A stretch of 26,625 bases of DNA from positions 1 through 26,625 of the forward strand of contig CANFHS010000004.1 in the NCBI GenBank assembly GCA_947446835.1. Reading direction: 5' to 3'. Position 1 is the stretch's first letter. Each line of letters begins with the position of its first letter. This stretch comes from Bacteriovoracaceae bacterium (GTDB lineage Bacteria > Bdellovibrionota > UBA1018). Shown piece after piece: positions 21,319 to 26,625 of this stretch. A program made the translations under genes and the position numbers. The notes under the pieces are model-generated. The model saw only the letters and a program-made list of their open reading frames with translations. It did no database searches and was not told the origin of the DNA.

Positions 21319-22545
21319 ATGAATGGAAAAAAACTTTTGGTGGCGGACGACAGTCTGACCATCCAAAAAGTGATCCGCCTGGCACTCTCGAACGAGGGAT
21401 ACGAGATCCTGGCGGTCTCCAACGGCAGCGACACGCTTCAGCAGATCTCCCTGTCCCATCCGGACGTGGTCCTGATCGACATCAAGCTGCCCGGAAAGAG
21501 CGCCTTTGAGGTCAAGAAGTGGGCGAATTCACAGCCCGATCTGGCCTCCACCCGGTTCATCCTGCTTTCGAGCGCCTTCGAGGCCATCGACGAGCAGCAG
21601 CTTTCGACCCTGGGATTCCAGGGCCGCCTGACCAAGCCGTTTGACCCGGCCCACCTGCGCAGCGTGCTGACCCAGGTCCTGGGCCGCACCGCCTCGGAGC
21701 CCAAGTCGCCCCCACCCCGGTTTCCGGCCCCGCCCCCCTCGCTCCAGCGGCCGCCCTCGGCCCCTCCGCCGCCGCCGCCGGGCCGAAAGCCCATGCTGAC
21801 GCCGCCGCCGGTCGCCGCGCCCGCTGCGCCGGTCCGCGAGCCGGTCCGCGAGCCGGTCCGCGAGCCCCTCCAGAAGCCCGTCCACGAGCCGGCCCTTCCC
21901 GAATTCCTTTCCACCCCGCTGCCTGCCGAGGAGTCCTCGGTCGAGATCACCGGCTCGATCGAGCTGGGACCGCCCAGCTGGGAGGCCCCGGCCGAGCCCC
22001 AGGTGGCCGAGCAGGTCATGGATCCACTCTGGGCCGAGCCCGAAGCGCCGGCGCGTCGCCCGGATGCCGACATCCGCGAACTGACCGAATCGACGATCCG
22101 GATGAGCGGGTTGGACGATTTCGACTGGAGCATGAACGAGCAGGCCCGCAAGGAAGAGCCCCTGCTGCCTCCGCCCGGAAAGGGCCTGAGCGACTTTGGC
22201 GATTCCACCTTCCGGTTCGACGCGCCCCTCGATCCGCCGAGCCCGGGGCGGGCCGAGGAGCTGCCGCCGCTGCCGACGTTCGACCCACCGCCGGCCCCCG
22301 ATTCCCCGGCCTACAGCTACCACTCGGCACCCGAGACGGTGGCACCCTTCAGCTTCGAGGCCCAGTCGACGCCCGAGCCGCAGACCCTGGCCGAACCGCA
22401 GTGGGATGCCTCGCGCGTCGAAGAGCTGGTCCAGCAGCAGGTCCAGGCGGCCCTGGAAAAGATGACCCGCCAGCTGCTTCCCGAAATCGCCGAGCGCATC
22501 ATCCGCCAGGAAATCCGCCGGATGCTTTCGGATCAGCAGGGCTGA
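21319..22545 (+). CDS. response-regulator receiver protein with Pro-rich linker and helical C-terminus
   Basis: This encodes 408 residues. Residues 1 to about 122 form a CheY-like receiver: acidic pair D10/D11, phospho-acceptor D54 in VLIDIKLPGKS, S84/S85 and K106 in TKPFD, so it should be phosphorylated by a partner kinase. A roughly 230-residue Pro/Ala/Glu-rich linker follows, including the tandem REPVREPVREP with its DNA repeat (ccggtccgcgag three times near 21830-21865). The last roughly 40 residues are helical (ALEKMTRQLLPEIAERIIRQ) and look like a protein-binding tail. There is no DNA-binding output. Proteins of this layout occur in Bdellovibrio and deltaproteobacteria. It overlaps the convergent birA by 13 bp. 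Confidence 0.88.
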   Translation: MNGKKLLVADDSLTIQKVIRLALSNEGYEILAVSNGSDTLQQISLSHPDVVLIDIKLPGKSAFEVKKWANSQPDLASTRFILLSSAFEAIDEQQLSTLGFQGRLTKPFDPAHLRSVLTQVLGRTASEPKSPPPRFPAPPPSLQRPPSAPPPPPPGRKPMLTPPPVAAPAAPVREPVREPVREPLQKPVHEPALPEFLSTPLPAEESSVEITGSIELGPPSWEAPAEPQVAEQVMDPLWAEPEAPARRPDADIRELTESTIRMSGLDDFDWSMNEQARKEEPLLPPPGKGLSDFGDSTFRFDAPLDPPSPGRAEELPPLPTFDPPPAPDSPAYSYHSAPETVAPFSFEAQSTPEPQTLAEPQWDASRVEELVQQQVQAALEKMTRQLLPEIAERIIRQEIRRMLSDQQG

Positions 22546-23258
22546 TCGCCAACGGGCCGGATCGACACATCCTCGGCCAGGATCGTGAGCTCGACGCCGT
22601 CGCGGTCCCGCCTCACGCGCAGGCCCCCTGAGGCATCCAGCCCCAGCGCGACGCCACGCTCTCCGGCCCAGCTGACCGGAGTGCCAGGCTGGAACAGCGC
22701 CTGCGCCTCGTAGGCTTCACGGATGCCGGCAGGCCCAGCCGAATCCAGCTCCCGCAGGCACGCTCTCAGCTCCTCAGCCAGGAGAGGGCGAAGCCCGTCG
22801 ACATCGACGCCGAGCGAAGTCGCTGCCTGCCCGAGGCCTCCGGGGGCCGAGCGGCAGTTGATTCCGATACCGATGACCACGAAGAAGCCGCGCGGCCCGC
22901 TCACGCCTTCGCACAGGATTCCTCCCGCCTTGGCGGGCCCGAGCCAAAGGTCGTTGGGCCATTTGAGCCTGAGCCCTTCAGGCCCGCCCAGGCGCCGCAC
23001 GGCGCGGACGGCAGCCACTCCGGCCGCGATGGGAATCCAGGAGGCCCGCTCCCGATGAAGCGGCCGGGCCAGGAGCGAAAAGAACAGGTTGCCCTCGGCC
23101 GAAGCCCACTCGCGCCCCAGCCGACCCCGCCCGCGACTCTGGCGTCTTGCCGACACCCAGCTGCCTTCGGGCGCACCTTTTTCACCCAGCGCGCGGCAAA
23201 GGTCGTTGGTGGATTCGCACTCCTCGATCAGCTGGCCTGACGGCTGCACTTCCGGCAT
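22533..23258 (-). CDS. birA: biotin--[acetyl-CoA-carboxylase] ligase, class I (no HTH)
   Basis: This encodes 241 residues. The ligase domain shows ESTNDLCRAL, the biotinyl-AMP loop SRGRGRLGREW (family GRGRRGR), GNLFFSLLARP, KWPNDLWLG and GGILCEGV, followed by the small C-terminal SH3-like domain (WAGERGVALGLDASGGL). There is no N-terminal winged helix, so unlike E. coli BirA it should not repress biotin genes itself. It attaches biotin to the carrier protein of acetyl-CoA carboxylase by way of biotinyl-5'-AMP. It follows nadC by 15 bp on the same strand, so the two are probably co-transcribed. Its end overlaps the receiver gene by 13 bp. Confidence 0.95.
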   Translation of the reverse strand: MPEVQPSGQLIEECESTNDLCRALGEKGAPEGSWVSARRQSRGRGRLGREWASAEGNLFFSLLARPLHRERASWIPIAAGVAAVRAVRRLGGPEGLRLKWPNDLWLGPAKAGGILCEGVSGPRGFFVVIGIGINCRSAPGGLGQAATSLGVDVDGLRPLLAEELRACLRELDSAGPAGIREAYEAQALFQPGTPVSWAGERGVALGLDASGGLRVRRDRDGVELTILAEDVSIRPVGDQPC

Positions 23259-23273
23259 TGGGCCCCTGGACCT

Positions 23274-24161
23274 TCAGCCCTGGACCAGCAGCGACAGGTC
23301 CAGCGCCTGCGGCGAATGGGTGAGCCCGCCCGAAGAAATGACGTGCACTCCCTCGATCGCGTAATCGGCCACGTTGTCGGGTCCAATGCCTCCCGAGACC
23401 TCGATCAGGGGAGAGGCGCCCGAGGACGCCACCAGCTGCAGCGCGGCCCTGACCTGGGCGGGCGTGAAATTGTCGAGCAGCACGATCTCGGCGCGGGCGC
23501 CCAGCGCCTGCTTGAGCTCATGCTCGTCGCGGACCTCGATCTCGATCTTCAAGCCGTGCGGGGCAACGGCACGGGCGCCTTCGATGGCGGCCTCGATTCC
23601 GCCAGCTGCCGCGACATGGTTTTCCTTGATGAGCACTCCACCGGAAAGGCTCACCCGGTGACTCAGGCCTCCGCCCGCAAGCACGCCCTGGATGGCCAGA
23701 TCCCGGTAGCCCGGCAAGGTCTTGCGGGTCGGAGTGATGCGGGGAGGGCGTGCCATGCTCTGGCGGGGCCAGGCCCTTTCGAGCGCGCTGACCATGCGGT
23801 GAGTGGCGGTCGCCACTCCCGAAACGTACTGGGCCAGGTTCAGGAACGGACGCTCCAGGGCCAGTACCACGCGCGCCGGTCCGCGCCACTCGGCCACCGG
23901 GTCACCCGCCTTGAGCACCTGCCGGTTGCCGGCCTTCGCTGAAACGTCGATGAAATACCCGAGCTCGCGCGCCAAAGTGGACACGGCCTCCAGGCCCGCG
24001 TCGGCGGCCCAGATTCCCTGCCCCTTGCAGACCACGGTGGCACGCACCTCGCGCTCGGGATCCTTGAGGCAACCCAGTGTTGTCCAATCCCACTGCCAGC
24101 CATCGTCTTGCAGGCCGACTTGGAGCCACTTTTTCCAGGCGAGCGCGGGATCCTGATACAT
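23274..24161 (-). CDS. nadC: quinolinate phosphoribosyltransferase (decarboxylating)
   Basis: This encodes 295 residues starting at ATG 24161 (MYQDPALAWKKW), not the longer upstream frame that would run through rph. Family landmarks are RNRQVLK-type KAGNRQVLKAGDP, LNLAQYVSGVATAT, the TPTRKTLPGYRDLAIQ substrate motif, HRVSLSGGVLIKENH, EIEVRDEHE, IVLLDNF and the phosphate-binding end EVSGGIGPDNVADYA. It converts quinolinate and PRPP to nicotinate mononucleotide in NAD synthesis. A TATAGG element lies 7 nt before the start codon and no ribosome binding site is visible, suggesting a leaderless transcript. The divergent rph starts only 15 bp away, so any -35 element must lie inside rph. Confidence 0.95.
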   Translation of the reverse strand: MYQDPALAWKKWLQVGLQDDGWQWDWTTLGCLKDPEREVRATVVCKGQGIWAADAGLEAVSTLARELGYFIDVSAKAGNRQVLKAGDPVAEWRGPARVVLALERPFLNLAQYVSGVATATHRMVSALERAWPRQSMARPPRITPTRKTLPGYRDLAIQGVLAGGGLSHRVSLSGGVLIKENHVAAAGGIEAAIEGARAVAPHGLKIEIEVRDEHELKQALGARAEIVLLDNFTPAQVRAALQLVASSGASPLIEVSGGIGPDNVADYAIEGVHVISSGGLTHSPQALDLSLLVQG

Positions 24162-24176
24162 GCTAAGGCCTATACC

Positions 24177-24914
24177 ATGATCCAGCGCCAGCCCGCCGGC
24201 AGAAACCCTGACCAGTTCCGCCCCATCACGATCGAGACGGGAGTTTCCCGTTACGCGGAAGGCTCCGCGCTCATCCGCTGCGGCAATACCCACGTGCTTT
24301 GCACCGCTTCCGTCGAGGAAAGCGTGCCCGGCTGGCTCAAGGGCAAGGGTCAGGGCTGGGTCACCGCCGAATACTCGATGCTTCCGCGCGCCACCCACAC
24401 CCGCGGCAAGCGCGACCGCGAGAAGGTCTCGGGACGTACCCAGGAAATCCAGCGCCTCATTGCCCGCGCCCTGCGCACCATGGTGGACCTGAAGGCCCTG
24501 GGAGAACGCTCAATCATCGTGGACTGTGACGTGCTCCAGGCCGACGGCGGAACCCGCACCACGTCGATCAACGGCGGCTGTGTGGCGCTGGCCATCGCGC
24601 TCCAGAAGCTGGAGCGGGCAGGCAAGATCGCGGCTTCCGCACGCATCGACACCGTCGCGGCCATCAGCGTGGGCATGCAGGAAGGCCGCGTGCTGGTCGA
24701 CCTCGATTACGAGGAGGACTCGAGCTGCGAGGTGGACATGAACTTCGTGGTCACGGGCCAGGGACTGCTGGTGGAAGTGCAGGGGACCGCGGAACGGAAG
24801 CCCTTTTCCAAGGCCGATCTGGATCACATGACGGACGACGCGCTGCGGGCGCTTGCGGACATCAAGCGCATCCAGGAAGAAACGCTGCGAAACGCCTTCG
24901 ACTCCCGGAGCTGA
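24177..24914 (+). CDS. rph: ribonuclease PH
   Basis: The start ATG 24177 (MIQRQPAGRNPDQFRPI) matches the usual N-terminus; the open frame extends further upstream but overlaps nadC. The product is 245 residues, a normal length. Motifs are GSALIRCGNTHVLCTASVEE, GWVTAEYSMLPRATHTR, SGRTQEIQRLIARALR (phosphate-binding Arg), DCDVLQADGGTRTTSINGG and DLDYEEDSSCEVDMN. This is a phosphorolytic 3'-5' exonuclease that trims tRNA 3' ends as a hexameric ring. It is full-length, unlike the frameshifted rph of E. coli K-12. GCTAAG lies 9 nt before the ATG and there is no ribosome binding site, as for the Nudix gene. Confidence 0.97.
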   Translation: MIQRQPAGRNPDQFRPITIETGVSRYAEGSALIRCGNTHVLCTASVEESVPGWLKGKGQGWVTAEYSMLPRATHTRGKRDREKVSGRTQEIQRLIARALRTMVDLKALGERSIIVDCDVLQADGGTRTTSINGGCVALAIALQKLERAGKIAASARIDTVAAISVGMQEGRVLVDLDYEEDSSCEVDMNFVVTGQGLLVEVQGTAERKPFSKADLDHMTDDALRALADIKRIQEETLRNAFDSRS

Positions 24915-24925
24915 CGCGCCGGACT

Positions 24926-24954
24926 TTGCGCCCGATCCGGGTCGCGGGTACAAC
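24926..24954 (+). promoter_or_regulatory. candidate sigma-70-type promoter of the beta-barrel gene
   Basis: TTGCGC (24926-24931), a 17-bp spacer and TACAAC (24949-24954) are followed by 7 nt and then ATG 24962. Transcription would start at or next to the start codon. No ribosome binding site is present, so a leaderless mRNA is likely if the promoter is real. Confidence 0.45.
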
Positions 24955-24961
24955 TGGGTCC

Positions 24962-25516
24962 ATGAACAAGCTCGCGGTCACGATAGCCCTTGGCCTTGTC
25001 ACCTTGCCCATGCTGGCCTCCCAGGCCTCAGCTGAGCCGCCCGGATCGATCGAGGCGGGCGCGCTGCTCGGCTGGATGAAGCCTTCGGTGTCCGGAGGTT
25101 CCGGCTCCCTGACGGACGGCCGCATCGGGATCGGCCTCCAGGCCGACTACCGGCTTTTGCCCGGAATTTCGGCCGGCGCCTTCTGGATGACCGCAGGCCG
25201 CGAAAACAACGTCACGGTCGGAACCACGACGCTGTCCCAGAAGGTCACGTACTCGCCGTACGGCCTTCAGGGCGCCTACCACTTCGAGGATTTTTTCCTG
25301 GGTCTGCGGCTCGGCCTGACCAAGACCAGCCTCTCCACGACCGGCTCCGAGGAAACCTCGACCACCGACTTCACTTTCGGGCCCTATATCGGCACGGACT
25401 TTCCGGCAACCAACCGGATCACGCTGGGCGCTGAAGCCTCCATCCTGTGGGCGGGCACGGACCCGGACACGACCACGTTGCTGGCCCTGATGGGCACGGT
25501 CAAATACCACTTCTGA
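24962..25516 (+). CDS. outer-membrane beta-barrel protein (OmpA/OmpW-like small porin fold)
   Basis: The start ATG 24962 gives 184 residues with a clear signal peptide, MNKLAVTIALGLVTLPMLAS, and cleavage near ASA-E. The mature part alternates polar and hydrophobic residues in amphipathic strands: IEAGALLGWMKPS, GIGLQADYRLLPGISAGAFW, GLQGAYHFEDFFLGLRLGLT, FTFGPYIGTDFPA, ITLGAEASILWAG. It ends in VKYHF, and a C-terminal Phe is the signal recognised by the BAM complex. Eight strands are likely. The function is unknown; small barrels of this type serve as surface or structural proteins. It sits 47 bp after rph on the same strand with its own promoter-like element. Confidence 0.85.
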   Translation: MNKLAVTIALGLVTLPMLASQASAEPPGSIEAGALLGWMKPSVSGGSGSLTDGRIGIGLQADYRLLPGISAGAFWMTAGRENNVTVGTTTLSQKVTYSPYGLQGAYHFEDFFLGLRLGLTKTSLSTTGSEETSTTDFTFGPYIGTDFPATNRITLGAEASILWAGTDPDTTTLLALMGTVKYHF

Positions 25517-25548
25517 ACGCCTGGGCTAAAACCCGGCCTGGGAAAGAA

Positions 25549-25587
25549 GGAAGGGCCCCGAAGACCTGACGGTCCTGAGGCCCTTCC
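25549..25587. terminator. two-tier hairpin between convergent genes
   Basis: GGAAGGGCC (25549-25557) pairs with GGCCCTTCC (25579-25587), enclosing an inner GACC/GGTC stem. No T-run follows on the plus strand. On the minus strand it is followed by TTCTTTCCC, so it may work as a weak terminator for the 25630-25908 gene. A second perfect hairpin, GCGTAAGG/CCTTACGC (25615-25635), overlaps that gene's stop codon. Confidence 0.5.
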
Positions 25588-25629
25588 CGAGGAGGTGGTG
25601 GGTACAGCACTTTTGCGTAAGGGATCGCC

Positions 25630-25908
25630 TTACGCAGCTTTGCGAGCCGCTACCTGGCGCTGCTTGTAGGCCTGGTAGTGCTCAAACTTTTTCTCGTAGT
25701 CGGAAACCTGTTGGCCGGTTTTCTTGATGAGGCCGAACTTGAAATGCTCGAAGTGCTCATCGCAGAAGCCGAATTTCTTCTCGGGTGACTTGCAGCTCAC
25801 GGCGCCGCAACGACCCTCGGGCGCGGAATGACCTTTCACAGGTTTTTCCTCGCGTTTAGGGGCAGCTGCCTCGTGACCCACCTGGGGTTTCTGTACCGGT
25901 TTGCTCAT
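25630..25908 (-). CDS. small basic protein with Cys/His cluster (possible metal-binding)
   Basis: This encodes 92 residues from ATG 25908, with a strong AAGGAGAGGAG site. The N-terminal half is Pro/Lys-rich and disordered. The centre holds CGAVSC, then FGFCDEHFEHFKFGL. The C-x4-C ... C-x2-H spacing could bind zinc. The C-terminal helix is rich in Lys, Gln and aromatic residues (SDYEKKFEHYQAYKQRQ). There is no signal peptide, so it is probably cytoplasmic and may bind nucleic acid. Its strong ribosome binding site suggests high expression. I do not recognise a named family. It is convergent with the beta-barrel gene and divergent from the carboxypeptidase. Confidence 0.8.
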   Translation of the reverse strand: MSKPVQKPQVGHEAAAPKREEKPVKGHSAPEGRCGAVSCKSPEKKFGFCDEHFEHFKFGLIKKTGQQVSDYEKKFEHYQAYKQRQVAARKAA

Positions 25909-26010
25909 GGTTTTCTCCTCTCCTTAAGCTCCCTTTTGTTTCGGCCCGCCACCTTCAAAACTTTAGCTATTTAGTCAGCTATTGGGATCCCCTTGATTTT
26001 GCAGTGCGCC

Positions 26011-26038
26011 TTGCCGCCCGCCGCACGGGTGTTACGAT
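26011..26038 (+). promoter_or_regulatory. candidate sigma-70-type promoter of the carboxypeptidase gene
   Basis: TTGCCG (26011-26016), a 16-bp spacer and TACGAT (26033-26038) repeat the layout seen before parA. The leader would be about 40 nt and contains GGGCC-AAGGGG-GGCCC (26064-26079), a hairpin that presents the purine-rich ribosome binding site in its loop. Confidence 0.5.
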
Positions 26039-26084
26039 CTGCCTCTGGCAATTTTGTGACACCGGGCCAAGGGGGGCCCACCGC

Positions 26085-26625
26085 ATGAATCCAAGGAAAT
26101 GGATCGCCGCATCGTGCCTTTGCGTTTCACTCGTCCTGGCAGGAATTCCAGCCCAGGCCGGGACCCAGGCCGACGCTGCCAATGACCCGAACGCCCTGCG
26201 CTTTGTGCAGGTCCAGGCCCACTCCAAGGAAGAGCGCTCGGCCATCGCCTCCCTGGGGCTTTCCATCGAGTTCGTACGCTCCGACAGCGTCTGGGGCTTT
26301 GCCAGCCCCTCTGTCCTGACCCGCATCCGGGGCTCCTCGTTTGCGGTGCTGGGCGACTTCGACCTCGAGATCGGCCGTGGCGGACACGAGGGGGTGCTCG
26401 ACTTCCCCTCGGCAGATGCCCGCTTCCACAACTACCAGGAAACGCTGGATGCACTCCGGAACATCGTGTCCAAGGCCGCGGACATCACGCGCCTGGCTTC
26501 GATCGGCAAGACCGTCGAAGGACGCGACATCTGGGCTCTGCACATCAACACGAACCCCGAGTCCCTGCAGACGGGCCACAGCCAGAAGCCCGGCATCGCG
26601 TACCTGGGGGCACACCATGCCCGCG
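26085..26625 (+). CDS. M14-family zinc carboxypeptidase, N-terminal part (3' end outside window)
   Basis: This starts at ATG 26085 and is still open at the right edge (180 codons visible). The signal peptide is MNPRKWIAASCLCVSLVLAG with cleavage near AQA-G. About 95 residues of propeptide-like sequence follow. The catalytic domain then begins with FHNYQETLDALRNIVSKAAD, ASIGKTVEGRDIWALHI and GIAYLGAHHAR. The last segment is the HxxE zinc site of M14 peptidases; the window ends just before its Glu. Secreted M14 enzymes cleave C-terminal residues from proteins. In predatory relatives such enzymes are abundant, but predation cannot be inferred from one gene. Confidence 0.9.
   Translation, partial: MNPRKWIAASCLCVSLVLAGIPAQAGTQADAANDPNALRFVQVQAHSKEERSAIASLGLSIEFVRSDSVWGFASPSVLTRIRGSSFAVLGDFDLEIGRGGHEGVLDFPSADARFHNYQETLDALRNIVSKAADITRLASIGKTVEGRDIWALHINTNPESLQTGHSQKPGIAYLGAHHAR

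Noticed and set aside
21300..21509. Small frame starting ATG 21300 behind GGAGG, overlapping the receiver gene
   Set aside because: Its downstream codons are simply an alternative frame of the receiver domain with no sensible protein character. It is kept only as a possible leader effect.
23801..23818. 18-bp inverted repeat GAGTGGCG-GT-CGCCACTC within nadC
   Set aside because: It contains GGTCGCCAC but its arms differ from the parA-region palindrome. It is a single copy inside conserved nadC codons and is probably chance.
1..26625. CRISPR array, insertion sequence, prophage, rRNA or biosynthetic cluster
   Set aside because: No regularly spaced repeats, transposase or integrase motifs, phage structural genes or rRNA segments were seen on either strand.

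Overview
The window is about 26.6 kb of dense, GC-rich bacterial chromosome. It carries housekeeping genes (RNase PH, quinolinate phosphoribosyltransferase, biotin-protein ligase, photolyase, two tRNAs) next to flagellin and partition-type genes. The signal peptides, an outer-membrane beta-barrel ending in Phe, two short flagellins beginning MGLRI, and a receiver protein with a long Pro-rich linker indicate a motile Gram-negative bacterium. A high-GC member of the Bdellovibrionota or the former deltaproteobacteria fits best. That placement is an inference from protein style only. I see no insertion sequence, prophage, CRISPR array or rRNA.

Layout. 1-700: the 3' part of a short-chain dehydrogenase, then a fragment of a histidine-kinase ATPase domain. 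804-3004: tRNA-Ser, small envelope proteins, a Nudix hydrolase and tRNA-Phe. 3045-11176: a long co-directional run of PAS histidine kinase, MFS exporter and photolyase, then a periplasmic protein, an ABC ATPase and two ABC-2 permeases. The last four genes overlap one another by ATGA. 11187-13864: a partition-like locus with a divergent zinc-ribbon membrane protein, ParA with an N-terminal HTH, ParB and a strong terminator. 13873-16987: a GNAT protein, a small unknown protein and a large polytopic membrane protein. 17050-20379: two flagellins and an RmlD-like protein. 20354-22545: a conserved-looking unknown and a receiver protein. 22533-24914: birA and nadC, divergent from rph. 24962 to the end: a beta-barrel protein, a small Cys/His protein and the start of a zinc carboxypeptidase.

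Most notable signals. (1) A 16-bp inverted repeat, GGTCGCC-N2-GGCGACC, occurs five times, only between 9977 and 11902 around the 5' side of parA. Two copies lie inside coding sequence. This looks like a non-canonical centromere (parS-like) cluster for the adjacent ParA/ParB pair. (2) The first flagellin has a sigma-28-type promoter. Its roughly 95-nt leader contains three successive hairpins with GGA in the loop, one with the core CAAGGAUG, which suggests CsrA control. (3) Several genes without a Shine-Dalgarno sequence have promoter-like -10 elements 7-9 nt before the start codon, suggesting leaderless transcripts. (4) A small membrane-protein gene has its Shine-Dalgarno sequence locked in a perfect 6-bp hairpin.

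All calls come from reading the sequence. No database search was run, so family names rest on recognised motifs and unknown genes are left unnamed.
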